Below are positions 18,997-27,412 of a DNA stretch of 64,000 nt, piece by piece. Source of the DNA: Aequoribacter fuscus (GTDB lineage: Bacteria > Pseudomonadota > Gammaproteobacteria > Pseudomonadales > Halieaceae); NCBI RefSeq assembly GCF_009910365.1, contig NZ_CP036423.1:1984001-2048000 (forward strand), given 5' to 3'. Under the pieces are notes generated by a model that saw only the letters and a program-made list of their open reading frames with translations, ran no database searches and was not told the origin of the DNA. The translations under genes and the position numbers were made by a program. The first letter of the stretch is position 1; every line of letters begins with the position of its first letter.

Positions 18997-19183
18997 TCAT
19001 CCCCTCTAAGGGAGAAAAACCATCGGCAAACACCCAGGACTCGACGGCGTCAGGCCCAGTAAGGGCAACCTCAATGTAATCGCCGGCGTTAATTTGACAG
19101 CTGGTCTGCCTACAGATTTGTGGTTCATACGCAATCGAGGAGAGCGTAAACAGAAACAGGGGAAGGGTCCGTAAGATTTTCAT
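18956..19183 (-). CDS. Small putative exported protein
   Basis: A 75-residue ORF beginning MKILRTLPLFLFTLSSIAYE, a convincing signal peptide. The mature part includes two cysteines (ICRQTSCQ) and a YIEVALTGPDAVESWVFADG stretch that looks like a folded beta domain. No family was recognised. It is the last coding sequence before the right end of the element. Confidence 0.45.
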   Translation of the reverse strand: MKILRTLPLFLFTLSSIAYEPQICRQTSCQINAGDYIEVALTGPDAVESWVFADGFSPLEGMSVNPRDGVNYPSS

Positions 19184-19609
19184 AAGTCGACGGGGCGCTA
19201 GGGTTTAGATATTTTGAATGAGTGCCTCGCGTCTCCGAAAGGCGACATCTCTACGCTAAGTAAACTGTTTCAGGATAACAAGTTCACCCATCTGCGAGAT
19301 TTTAACTGCATGCACTGCACCAGTGCAAAACTAGAACAGAGACAGCAAAAGTAAACACCGCAACACGATCTAACTTTGATGTATCTACCTAGCACCCACT
19401 TGTGACTGAACATGTGTGTAGCTCCCCCGGTGGTTTAAATTGGCTCCTGCTGTGTCTGGCGGGGAACTGTTGCAACAGCGACAACGGTTTCCCGACCGAC
19501 CCTCTAAAATTGGACAACAATTTGGACAACAAATGTGGATTTTGATACGGTATGCCTTGAAACTATTGCTATATATGGCTTTTACAAAGGGGTTAAAGAC
19601 GCCACGTTA
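19184..19609. other. Right-end non-coding region of the element
   Basis: No convincing gene on either strand. It holds the paired TTGGACAAC motifs described separately and some short inverted repeats (for example around CGAAAGGCG at 19237). Otherwise nothing recognisable. Confidence 0.6.
19510..19530 (+). repeat. Paired TTGGACAAC motifs, candidate integrase arm sites (right end)
   Basis: TTGGACAAC at 19510-19518 and 19522-19530, the same 12-bp period and orientation as the pair at 12362-12382. The two 21-bp blocks differ by one base. About 80 bp from the nearest attachment core. Confidence 0.55.
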
Positions 19610-19737
19610 CCGGCCTCCGGTACCAAAAAAGAAATCCAAATCCCCAGCATCTCGAGTACCTCATAGCGTCCCCGACATTCGAGCCGGACGAGAACCGGAG
19701 GTTCGACATTTTGCGACCATAGGAGCAAAGTGGGCGC
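19610..19737 (+). repeat. 128-bp direct repeat, copy 1, carrying an attR-type core
   Basis: Begins with the last 16 bases of tRNA-Leu (CCGGCCTCCGGTACCA) and continues with AAAAAGAAATCCAAATCCC and downstream sequence. Copy 2 lies 193 bp further on with about four mismatches. Because both copies share what follows the core, that shared part is probably the ancestral sequence downstream of the tRNA. Confidence 0.8.
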
Positions 19738-19769
19738 AGGAGCGCAGCGACGGCGGTTGCGCAGCAACT

Positions 19770-19796
19770 AAAAGCGGCGGAGGCAACGCCGCTTTT
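19770..19796. terminator. Bidirectional terminator-like hairpin between the att repeats
   Basis: AAAAGCGGCG pairs with CGCCGCTTTT over ten base pairs around a 7-base loop, with A and T runs on the outer sides. It could stop transcription in either direction. Confidence 0.6.
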
Positions 19797-19802
19797 ATCA
19801 AT

Positions 19803-19930
19803 CCGGCCTCCGGTACCAAAAAAGAAATCCAAATCCCTAGCAGCTCGAGCACCTCCTAGCGTCCCCGACATTCGAGCCGGACGAGAACCGGAGGTTCGAC
19901 ATTTTGCGACCATAGGAGCAAAGTGGGCGC
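19803..19930 (+). repeat. 128-bp direct repeat, copy 2, carrying an attR-type core
   Basis: Second copy of the block at 19610-19737. With the preceding T (19802) it shares 17 bases with the tRNA end. It may be the true chromosomal junction, which would make the 193 bp before it a separate insertion or duplication. Confidence 0.8.
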
Positions 19931-20088
19931 GGTATCCCACGTCGACATAGCTGTCATCAAACGAGTACAGTCGTGGCACGCAGGTGTTTTAACCTGTCGT
20001 AGCAGAAGGCGCTTAGTGCCAGTGGTTACAGAGCATACGCACTAGAAAATTCCGCTCAGCTCGCCAGACTTTAACGCTGGATCATCCG

Positions 20089-21390
20089 CTAATTCTGCAG
20101 CAAATCCAGCGCCATCGCCGTCATGGCTTTAACCCCGGTATCGATCGATTTTGCAGGGTCTGGCGCAAAAAATGGCGAATGAAGCGACGGCAGGTTCGTC
20201 TCGCCACGCTGAAAAGCCTCCCATTTTGCATCGGGCACAACGCCCAAACGGATCATAAAGCTGGGAATTTTTTCGTCGGTACGTCCATAGCGAGCAAAAT
20301 CCTCACCCCCCATCTCTTTCGTCACTTCAATCACGTTAGCAGCGCCAATAACAGATTTCATGACCGCAACGCTGCGCGCCACTAACTCTGGGTCATTCCA
20401 TAGCGCCGGCGTATACTCATCTTTCACTTCTACCACGGGTAGCAAGTCTTCCGGAAAACCCATTGCCTCTGCATTTTTGATTGCAATGCGACGAATCCCC
20501 TTAAGCAAGGTTTCTCTTGTCGCATCTGAATAAGAACGAACGGTTAGCTGTAAAGTTGCCGAATCGGGAATAATGTTGTGTTTCGTTCCCGCGTGAATCG
20601 AACCGACCGTAACCACACCCGGCTCTACTGGATGAATCTCGCGTGAGACGAGTGTCTGCAGATCCATAATGATCGACGCCGCCAACACAATCGGGTCTTT
20701 GGCGTTATGTGGGTAGGCCCCATGTCCGCCAACACCCTTCAACTGAATGTCGACCGAGTCGACGTTTGCCATCATCCAGCCCGGCACGTAGCCAATTTGG
20801 CCCGCAGGCAAGGTAGCCAATGTGTGCAGAGACAAATTGTAATCTGGTGTCGCGAAGCGCTCGAACAGACCATCATTTAACATGGCTTTGGCCCCCGCCC
20901 CACGCTCCTCGGCAGGCTGCGCTATCACCATCAAAGTCCCCTGCCATGCCTCTTTTTGCATCGCCAAGTTGAGGGCTGTTTCGGTCCCCACGGTCATATG
21001 CACATCGTGACCACAAGCGTGCATCACGTGTACCTCCTGCCCCGTCATCTCGATGGCTTTTGCTCGACTCGCGTAGGGCAACCCGGTTTGCTCTTGCACC
21101 GGCAAAGCATCGGTATCCATACGAATCATTAATGTCGGGCCCTCTCCATTTTCTAGGAGACCGACCACGCCGTGCCCCCCCACCTGCTCGGTTACCTCAA
21201 AGCCCGCCTGTCGCCAGGTGCGTGCGAGCAGCGCCGATGTTTTCTCTTCTTGAAAAGACAGCTCGGGGTTTGCGTGGAGATACTCGTAAAAGCCCAGACG
21301 ATCAAAATCTTGCGCGCTGGTAACGCTCGACGCCAACAAAACGGTGGTGATGGTTGCAATACGGACTAAAGACATCAGAATAAGCCTCAC
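20089..21390 (-). CDS. Exported M20-family amidohydrolase
   Basis: A 433-residue M20D-type metallohydrolase, the family of hippurate, indole-acetyl-amino-acid and N-acyl-amino-acid hydrolases. A signal peptide (residues 1-26, ending VTSA-QDF) makes it periplasmic or outer-surface. Metal and catalytic motifs: RMDTDALPVQEQTG, MHACGHDVHMT, PAEERGAGAKAML, the dimerisation-domain GGHGAYPH and the C-terminal MGGEDFARYG. The start may be Met1 or Met6. It is divergent from the halohydrin-dehalogenase-like gene by 94 bp. Substrate unknown. Confidence 0.9.
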   Translation of the reverse strand: MRLILMSLVRIATITTVLLASSVTSAQDFDRLGFYEYLHANPELSFQEEKTSALLARTWRQAGFEVTEQVGGHGVVGLLENGEGPTLMIRMDTDALPVQEQTGLPYASRAKAIEMTGQEVHVMHACGHDVHMTVGTETALNLAMQKEAWQGTLMVIAQPAEERGAGAKAMLNDGLFERFATPDYNLSLHTLATLPAGQIGYVPGWMMANVDSVDIQLKGVGGHGAYPHNAKDPIVLAASIIMDLQTLVSREIHPVEPGVVTVGSIHAGTKHNIIPDSATLQLTVRSYSDATRETLLKGIRRIAIKNAEAMGFPEDLLPVVEVKDEYTPALWNDPELVARSVAVMKSVIGAANVIEVTKEMGGEDFARYGRTDEKIPSFMIRLGVVPDAKWEAFQRGETNLPSLHSPFFAPDPAKSIDTGVKAMTAMALDLLQN

Positions 21391-21484
21391 ATGTTTTAAT
21401 GAAGTCTAACAAAGCCGTTCCAAGTAGCAATGCTATTTGTTTCACGCTGCAGCCAAAGACTTCATGTTGACCAAGGAGCACATC

Positions 21485-22153
21485 ATGAGTCAGTTTAGCG
21501 GCAAATCTGTCTGGGTTACCTCTGCAGATCGTTACATGGGTCCGTCCATTGCTGACGAATTCGAACGTCTCGGTGCGATCGTAACACGCGACATGCATGT
21601 CTTATATGACGATCATTATTTGCGGGAGACTCTTGCGGAGATACCCGATATTGTCATCGCGAACTTGGCCGAGCCACCTCGTAAAGACGCGCTAGAAGCC
21701 ATTCAAGACGACGATTGGAACCTGTTGTTTGATCACCTTGTTCACCCATTAATGCGGATTGTGCGCCATGTCAGCGGCCCCATGAAAGCGAGAGGACACG
21801 GCAAGATTGTGGCGATTACGTCGGCGGCGCCCTTGCGAGGCATCCCTTTTGCCTCCGGCTACTGTGCCGCGCGCGGCGCACAAAACGCCTTTATCAAAGG
21901 CGCGGGCTTGGAACTGGCTAAGTTTGGGGTGCAAGCTAACGCCATTGGGCAAAACTATATCGAAAACGATACCTACTACCCGCCGGAACTGATGCAGGAT
22001 CCACGCTTCATCAGCAACTTGTCTTCTCAAGTCCCAACTAAAAAAGTCGGTAGGGGTCTGGAGACGGCCAAACTAGCCGCCTATTTAGCGGACCCCGATG
22101 TGGAGCACGTGGTGGGACAAATTATACCCCTTGCAGGCGGCTGGACGACCTAG
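21485..22153 (+). CDS. Halohydrin dehalogenase-like SDR-fold protein
   Basis: 222 residues from the ATG at 21485, preceded by AAGGAG (21473-21478). The ORF can be extended 16 codons upstream but without a ribosome site. It has an SDR fold but lacks the cofactor motif TGxxxGxG and the YxxxK catalytic pair. Instead it shows T12-x4-Y17-x-G19 (TSADRYMG) and S113-x12-Y126-x3-R130 (Ser-Tyr-Arg triad), the two signature motifs used to define halohydrin dehalogenases. The C-terminal GQNYIENDTYYPPEL and GQIIPLAGGW also parallel HheC-type proteins. Such enzymes interconvert halohydrins and epoxides without NAD(P)H. An uncharacterised atypical SDR is the alternative. Confidence 0.75.
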   Translation: MSQFSGKSVWVTSADRYMGPSIADEFERLGAIVTRDMHVLYDDHYLRETLAEIPDIVIANLAEPPRKDALEAIQDDDWNLLFDHLVHPLMRIVRHVSGPMKARGHGKIVAITSAAPLRGIPFASGYCAARGAQNAFIKGAGLELAKFGVQANAIGQNYIENDTYYPPELMQDPRFISNLSSQVPTKKVGRGLETAKLAAYLADPDVEHVVGQIIPLAGGWTT

Positions 22154-22176
22154 TCCTGCGCCGCAATCCATGGGGG

Positions 22177-22965
22177 TTATTTGCCTTGAAACTTCGCCTG
22201 GCGGCGTTCAATGAAGCTTTGCACGCCCTCGATGGAGTCTTGGCTTTGCATCAACTTTGCTTGCACAGGGTCCAGCGCATCAATGCAGGCCTGAACGCCC
22301 TCATTAAGAAAACGGCGCGCGCTGGCTTTGGTTGCCTGAACAGCTAAAGGTGCCTGCGTTGTCGCAATGTGCTGTGCCAACTCCAGCGCGCGTTCAAACT
22401 CCTGCCCGAAGGGCACAACCTCTTGTACCAGACCAATTCTGAGTGCCTCGGCCGCATCGAACACATCACTAGTGAGCAAGTGGTACATCGCATTACCCCA
22501 CCCGGCGCGCTCCACAAAACGGAACGTCGCGCCACCCGTTGCATGAATGCCACGTGCAGGTTCAAGCTGAGAAAATCGAGCATTGTCGGCAGCAATAACA
22601 ATATCGCCAGCTAAGGCCAGTTCAATACCGAAGGTATAGGTAATACCTTTGACCGCGGTGATTACCGGCTTTTTGCATGCACGACCCAATGCGACAGGGT
22701 CACATCCCTCTCGCGGGCGACTCACACCAGTGGAGTCTTCCATCGCGTTCGTCCACTTAGGTAAATCCAACCCCGCCGTAAAATGGTCGCCATGGGCATG
22801 AATCAAGCCCACCCAAAGACTGTCGTCTTCATCAAGCCGGGTAAACGCCTCGACCAATTGCTTTGCCATCGTAGGCGTATAACCATTGTATTTCTCTGGT
22901 CGATTTAGGCCAATTAAAAAGACATTACCGCGCACTTCCGTGCTGATTGAACCTTCGCTACTCAT
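22177..22965 (-). CDS. Enoyl-CoA hydratase/isomerase family protein
   Basis: A 262-residue crotonase-fold protein. Oxyanion-hole segment HGDHFTAGLDL (about residues 58-68), then FGIELALAGDIVIAADNARF and QLEPARGIHATGGATFRF, where crotonases carry the catalytic acidic residues. Ends near the stop of the plus-strand dehalogenase-like gene (convergent, 23 bp). Hydratase or isomerase activity and substrate are not decided by sequence. Confidence 0.85.
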   Translation of the reverse strand: MSSEGSISTEVRGNVFLIGLNRPEKYNGYTPTMAKQLVEAFTRLDEDDSLWVGLIHAHGDHFTAGLDLPKWTNAMEDSTGVSRPREGCDPVALGRACKKPVITAVKGITYTFGIELALAGDIVIAADNARFSQLEPARGIHATGGATFRFVERAGWGNAMYHLLTSDVFDAAEALRIGLVQEVVPFGQEFERALELAQHIATTQAPLAVQATKASARRFLNEGVQACIDALDPVQAKLMQSQDSIEGVQSFIERRQAKFQGK

Positions 22966-23009
22966 GCTTATCCTTGTCGTTATGATGAACGTGTTATTTG
23001 CGTTGAACG

Positions 23010-23858
23010 TTAAATGATAGAGGCAATACCCGTCGTGACCAAAACCGAGATCAATAACAATCCATAGACTATCATCAAAGACCCAAATTTAAACCACGAC
23101 AAGGCCCGAGATTGCTGGTAGTACACCCTCAGACTTGTGACGCAATAAAACAGTCCGTAAGGTACCAACGCGAGCTCGAGAGGACCGTGCAATACAACAG
23201 GTAGGACCCACTCAAAGCTAACAACTATCGAGCCTACCAAGAACATCGCGCTGTGGTTCGACACCTGCAAGATTAAATGTTCCATAAAATAGCGCTTTGG
23301 TCGCCAGTACCATAGCATCATGGTCGCAGCGAACAGGGGCATGAGTACGAACATGCCTTTGGGCACATTGGCAATGAAGCGCTGGGATAATGACTGGCCA
23401 TTGTCGTTAAGCGCTTGCTCGCAGGCCCCCTGTATTTTGGGCAGCAAATAATCTTTAGCTGGACCGCTGTACTGCACGTCACACGGTTTCCGTTGCTCGG
23501 TCACAGCGTCAGCAGCCTCCTCTGCCCTAACTTCAATGAGGGGCGTATCGACGTTAGCATCACCCATACGCGCGTCGATAGAGAGCAGTAGAAAAAACCC
23601 TATGGTAATGAGCAAATACAACCGCAAAGGAGGTAAGAACTGGGCACGCTGGCCGGCGAAATAGCGCTTGGGTAATTCGCCGGGGCGAACCAACAGCAGC
23701 CAGAGCGTGCGCCAAAGGCGCGAGTCCGCGTGAGTGAAGGCTTCGGTAAATTCACCCAAAAAATCCAGCACCGGAGGTATTTTCGGATTGTGCTTTTGAC
23801 CACACTGAGCACAGTAGGGGCCGGACAGTTGCGCCTTACAATTTTGGCATTGTGTCAC
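23010..23858 (-). CDS. DUF3667 membrane protein with N-terminal zinc ribbon
   Basis: A 282-residue protein. It starts with a zinc-ribbon-like C4-x2-C7 ... C16-x2-C19 pair (CQNCKAQLSGPYCAQCGQKH). Then comes FLGEFTEAFTHADSRLWRTL and five or so transmembrane segments. This layout matches DUF3667. Stops close to the downstream gene order with 14 bp from the next start (23873). No known biochemical role; the ribbon suggests assembly or regulation at the membrane. Confidence 0.85.
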   Translation of the reverse strand: MTQCQNCKAQLSGPYCAQCGQKHNPKIPPVLDFLGEFTEAFTHADSRLWRTLWLLLVRPGELPKRYFAGQRAQFLPPLRLYLLITIGFFLLLSIDARMGDANVDTPLIEVRAEEAADAVTEQRKPCDVQYSGPAKDYLLPKIQGACEQALNDNGQSLSQRFIANVPKGMFVLMPLFAATMMLWYWRPKRYFMEHLILQVSNHSAMFLVGSIVVSFEWVLPVVLHGPLELALVPYGLFYCVTSLRVYYQQSRALSWFKFGSLMIVYGLLLISVLVTTGIASII

Positions 23859-23872
23859 GTACCCTCCAGCAA

Positions 23873-24781
23873 CTACTCTCCGTTAACGGCGGCTGTTAAC
23901 GCGCCTTGAATGGCTTTAGGACTTGGCATCAAAGTCATAAAGCTGTGTTTACCCATCATGCTCAAGTCTGGGAAGTGCACCGCCATTCTAAAGCGCATGT
24001 GCAGGGCAAGGACGTCGCCGTCAACAACCAACACCTGATAGGGTAAGTATGCCGAAGATTTGTGCTCTTTAAAATCGACAATACTCATTTGATAGGCGTC
24101 GTCGTAATACTTGCTGTCGTCATCACCTTTGCCTGTCATTGACACACCAAAAAGGGAAGTATCGGCGCGATTTAAAGTCAATTCATACAACGACGAAACG
24201 CCAGTAGAATTATGCGCAAACCCAGCTCTTACTGCATCCAAGGCCTCTTGTTGCGAGCTGAATGTGCCCAGCACATAGGGATCATCAAAGTATTCCATGC
24301 CGAAGGTGTAGTGGTACTTGCGCAGCTTTTTCTCGGTCAGACCTTTATTAGAGCCATACGCTTCGCCCTCGCCTAGCGCAGCAGCAAGCGCTTGAGTATA
24401 GGCGTCCATATCTGACTCAATACGATACGCCATCCCCAGATACTCTGGACTGAGATAGCTTACCTGTACACCATCCTCAACTTGGTTAACGCCCACTCGC
24501 AGGGTGGACGCAAAACCGCTGAGCTTACTTTCGTTGGAAAGCGCTTTTAAGTCATTCGAGGATACCACCAGCGCCGAGGCGCCATCGTAAGGTCGGTAAT
24601 CAGTCAGCACCTCAAAGCCAGAGCTTTCGAGCTTTGATTTCACCTCGCTAACGACGTCCTCAAAAGCGGCATCAGAGGTATAGGCAAGCACAAAGGGCTT
24701 GTATCGATCTGCGGCTTGACTGACCGCGGAAGAAATCAAAAGAAGACAGAGAAGAACATGTCGCAGGTGTGCGTAAGTCAT
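23873..24781 (-). CDS. Exported DUF302-like hypothetical protein
   Basis: A 302-residue protein with a signal peptide (LLCLLLISSAVSQA, about residues 10-23). Residues 28-140 (FVLAYTSDAAFEDVVSEVKSK and following) resemble a DUF302-type beta-alpha module: a helix with paired strands ending in SYLSPEYLGMAYR. The rest is mixed with no recognised domain. It is followed by the DUF3667 gene after 14 bp, so the two may be co-transcribed. Confidence 0.65.
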   Translation of the reverse strand: MTYAHLRHVLLCLLLISSAVSQAADRYKPFVLAYTSDAAFEDVVSEVKSKLESSGFEVLTDYRPYDGASALVVSSNDLKALSNESKLSGFASTLRVGVNQVEDGVQVSYLSPEYLGMAYRIESDMDAYTQALAAALGEGEAYGSNKGLTEKKLRKYHYTFGMEYFDDPYVLGTFSSQQEALDAVRAGFAHNSTGVSSLYELTLNRADTSLFGVSMTGKGDDDSKYYDDAYQMSIVDFKEHKSSAYLPYQVLVVDGDVLALHMRFRMAVHFPDLSMMGKHSFMTLMPSPKAIQGALTAAVNGE

Positions 24782-24942
24782 AAGAATACCCTAAATATTA
24801 TTATTTTCGAATATGCTCAGATTAGCACGCTCGCCTGCGAATGCAAATAAAACCCAGACTACGGCTGCATCCCAAGAGTATCGTGAGGGCAATAGGGGCT
24901 GTCTGTTATCACGACTCCGGCAAGGCAGCCCCAAGCATTGAC

Positions 24943-25893
24943 CTACAATTGCAGTAAAGCTCGCAAACTTCTCTGAATATCCGTCGATGCCTGCTCAGCA
25001 AGTGGCCCCGCGAGCAGCATTTCAAACGCATGAATAGCGCCAGGATAGACATGTAACTCAGTAGGCACACCCGCGCACATTAAGCGCTTGGCGTAGTCGA
25101 GATCTTCCTCCATGAATAAATCCAAGGCCCCTGTGTACATGAAGGTGGTGGGCAACCCCGATAAATCTGCAGCTCGTGCAGGCGCCGCGTAAGGCGACAC
25201 ACTCTCGCCGCCAGGTTCTTGCCCAAGCAAGGCACCCCACCCAAAACGATTGGAGGCGCGTGTCCAGATAAATTCACCAACAGGAGGCGCAGGTTCCACA
25301 CTGGAGGCTGTTCGGTCATCCAGCATCGGATAAATCAGATATTGCCCGAGGAGTGAGCGATCGCCGCGGTCTCGCAACAGCAAGCTCAGCGCCGCAGCTA
25401 GACCGCCACCTGCGCTTTCTCCCATTGAAACAATACGTGATGTATCGAATCCAAGAGTTTTAGCATTTGCGACCGTCCACTGATAACCCGCGTAGCAGTC
25501 CTCCACTGGAATGGGATGCGGATATTCGGGTGCCAAACGATAATCGACGCTTACTACAGCAACACCCAACTTATCGGCCAAGAGCTTATTCCGCACCTCC
25601 ATCATTTCGGGAGTACCCATTACCATGCCGCCGCCATGAATGTGATAAATCACGGGTAATGCTTCAGCGGAGCGATTTTCAGGTTGATAAATGACCAACT
25701 TCAACTCGTGACCATCCTCTAAGGTGGTAAATACCGCCTTAGAAGTGACCGGCAAATCTTGAACGTATTCAAGCCCTATGGGTTGTGAACGCTGATCCCT
25801 CATGGCTTGCAGCGTTTCGGCATTCATCTCAAACGCCATTTCCGGAGAGGTCATAGGTTCGAGTGAAGGATGAACTAAGTGTTTAAACGACAT
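24943..25893 (-). CDS. HSL-family alpha/beta hydrolase (esterase)
   Basis: A 316-residue esterase of the hormone-sensitive lipase (family IV) type. The oxyanion-hole motif HGGGMVMG (in YHIHGGGMVMG) and the nucleophile elbow G-E-S-A-G-G (MGESAGGGLAA) are clear. The C-terminal catalytic His lies in GAIHAFEML, and the Asp is in the TGALDLFMEED segment. Cytoplasmic, no signal peptide. It is 17 bp upstream of the MAPEG gene. Substrate unknown; short-chain acyl esters are typical for the family. Confidence 0.9.
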   Translation of the reverse strand: MSFKHLVHPSLEPMTSPEMAFEMNAETLQAMRDQRSQPIGLEYVQDLPVTSKAVFTTLEDGHELKLVIYQPENRSAEALPVIYHIHGGGMVMGTPEMMEVRNKLLADKLGVAVVSVDYRLAPEYPHPIPVEDCYAGYQWTVANAKTLGFDTSRIVSMGESAGGGLAAALSLLLRDRGDRSLLGQYLIYPMLDDRTASSVEPAPPVGEFIWTRASNRFGWGALLGQEPGGESVSPYAAPARAADLSGLPTTFMYTGALDLFMEEDLDYAKRLMCAGVPTELHVYPGAIHAFEMLLAGPLAEQASTDIQRSLRALLQL

Positions 25894-25909
25894 AAGGACC
25901 TCTTACTGA

Positions 25910-26338
25910 TCACACAGTAGCCATCACAGCATGAAGGCTCAAAGCGATCAAGCACAGGCTAGATAATAAAAAGAGTAAAAATCGAACGGGTACGGTATTG
26001 ATGGTGGCCTGCCATAGACTGTGGGCAATACGCAAAACGGTATACGCCCATGCTAGCTGCGCGTTCAAACCATCGCCAAAACCAGCTAAGGCTAAAATCA
26101 TAACCACGGCATAAAATAAGGTGGGTTGCTCCATTAAATGATTGTAGTTATGCGATTTCCACATCACCTCAGGCGGCAACACAGCCTCCAGATCGACACC
26201 ACGGGCACCTTTTTTTGCGGTTTTCAGATCAACACCAGCCGCTTTAAACGATCCGATGCGAGTGACTAACAGCCACCCCCACATAACCATAGACCAAGCG
26301 ATAAGTACCGCCGCAGGCGCAAGAATTGGAGACGACAT
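25910..26338 (-). CDS. MAPEG-family membrane protein
   Basis: A 142-residue protein with four hydrophobic segments and the MAPEG pattern: an N-terminal helix, an SHNYNHLMEQPTLFYAV loop and a WAYTVLRIAHSLWQ segment. Eukaryotic homologues are glutathione- and eicosanoid-related; bacterial ones are largely uncharacterised. Downstream of the esterase by 17 bp, so possibly a two-gene unit. Confidence 0.85.
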   Translation of the reverse strand: MSSPILAPAAVLIAWSMVMWGWLLVTRIGSFKAAGVDLKTAKKGARGVDLEAVLPPEVMWKSHNYNHLMEQPTLFYAVVMILALAGFGDGLNAQLAWAYTVLRIAHSLWQATINTVPVRFLLFLLSSLCLIALSLHAVMATV

Positions 26339-26428
26339 AAGAGTTCCTTAGTTATTATTGGAAGGCTCTCAAGAGTGCCTGAGTCGCCCCGAAAATACCA
26401 GTCCCCAGCCGTGGCATCAGGCGCGACG

Positions 26429-27412
26429 TTAGGGATTTAATCGCTCCGGTAAAACGGGACTTCTGAGCCGCTTGCAGGCGCTGAGCATGGGCTTCCAGTA
26501 GTTCACCACAGCCCAAGCGAGCACCAAACCCGGCAAGATACCCCACAGCCAAAACGTCATCACCTTGCTACCTGAGGCGTCATCCACCACATCTGAAGCG
26601 TTCACTTGGATTTCGTAGGGCTTGGAACGCAAGGTTTGAAACTGATGTAAGTCCGTATTCCACCAGTCAAAGGAATAACTCGGAATCATTTGCCTACCAC
26701 TCTCAAGCAATGTGTACCGCAGCGTCACGACCTGCGTCGAACTGACCACACCGCGTGTGTAGTCAACGGAACTGTCAACAGGAAGCCGATCCACTTTATA
26801 TGCCCTAGAGGGCATAACATCAACGTCGGGAAAGCTCACCGGCAACGCACCCCGCGCCCTGATCGTTAAGATCTGCTCGATGATCTGCCCAGGGTAAAGC
26901 TCCGTCGGCAAATCCAAAAACGATGAAATTTGAGCTTCATCCGCCACTAGGAAGTCCTTTGGTTGAGGGTCTACCTGCGGGTATTGAATCGATAAAGACA
27001 GCCCCCGTGCTGCGGCTTCCAGGTCGCTTTTCGTCCCATCGATTAGCACTGGCGCTGTCACCTGCACCTCTGGTAATTGAAACCGCCCAACTTTTTGGAG
27101 CCACACAGCATAGCTGGTTACCAGAGTGGGAACTCGTCGACCATCACGCAAGACAAAACCGTTATAGCTGGTTCGCGACTGCTCTAACCAGACGCCAAAC
27201 TCGAGCTCTGGTAGAACGAATGTAGCGGCACCAACGATCGGCGATTCGCTACGCAAGCTAAGCTCAACCGTCACAATCTGGCCCGACACTAGGGGATACT
27301 CATCGACAACGCGCATCTCCAGCTGAGCCCCGCCCCCTAAGGCATTCGAACTGACAACCAGCAGAATGCCTAAAAATACCCAAGAGACACCAGGACGAAT
27401 CCCGCTAGTCAT
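26429..27412 (-). CDS. batD: BatD-like protein (short form)
   Basis: A 327-residue exported protein of the Bat cluster. A signal peptide (hydrophobic residues 12-25) is followed by Ig-like beta repeats (LVSGQIVTVELSLRSESPIV, then LYPGQIIEQILTIRARGALP). A single C-terminal transmembrane helix (LWGILPGLVLAWAVVNYW) ends in a basic tail. BatD proteins are usually longer, so this is a compact form. It is the last gene of the operon and overlaps the BatB-TPR stop by 8 bp. Confidence 0.75.
   Translation of the reverse strand: MTSGIRPGVSWVFLGILLVVSSNALGGGAQLEMRVVDEYPLVSGQIVTVELSLRSESPIVGAATFVLPELEFGVWLEQSRTSYNGFVLRDGRRVPTLVTSYAVWLQKVGRFQLPEVQVTAPVLIDGTKSDLEAAARGLSLSIQYPQVDPQPKDFLVADEAQISSFLDLPTELYPGQIIEQILTIRARGALPVSFPDVDVMPSRAYKVDRLPVDSSVDYTRGVVSSTQVVTLRYTLLESGRQMIPSYSFDWWNTDLHQFQTLRSKPYEIQVNASDVVDDASGSKVMTFWLWGILPGLVLAWAVVNYWKPMLSACKRLRSPVLPERLNP

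Larger units (their letters stand above)
12288..19818. mobile_element. Integrated element at tRNA-Leu (integrase + AEP primase-helicase), apparently degrading
   Basis: Boundaries are the tRNA-Leu 3' end and the direct repeats of it near 19.6 and 19.8 kb. The inside holds a tyrosine integrase next to attL, a primase-helicase of the phage/plasmid type and cargo (YwqK-like lipoprotein, small exported proteins). No structural phage genes, conjugation genes or resistance genes were recognised, so a phage satellite or integrated replicon fits better than a full prophage. Integrase and primase-helicase are both interrupted by in-frame stop codons without frameshifts. Size is about 7.3 kb to the inner repeat or 7.5 kb to the outer one. 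Confidence 0.8.

Noticed and set aside
19440-19979. ORFs of 60-140 codons on both strands across the att repeats
   Set aside because: They follow the repeated att-core blocks on both strands, have no ribosome site or recognisable domain, and arise from duplicated tRNA-flank sequence.
21437-21484. Upstream start for the dehalogenase-like gene
   Set aside because: AAGGAG is 6 bp before the ATG at 21485, and the added residues do not resemble the SDR N-terminus.
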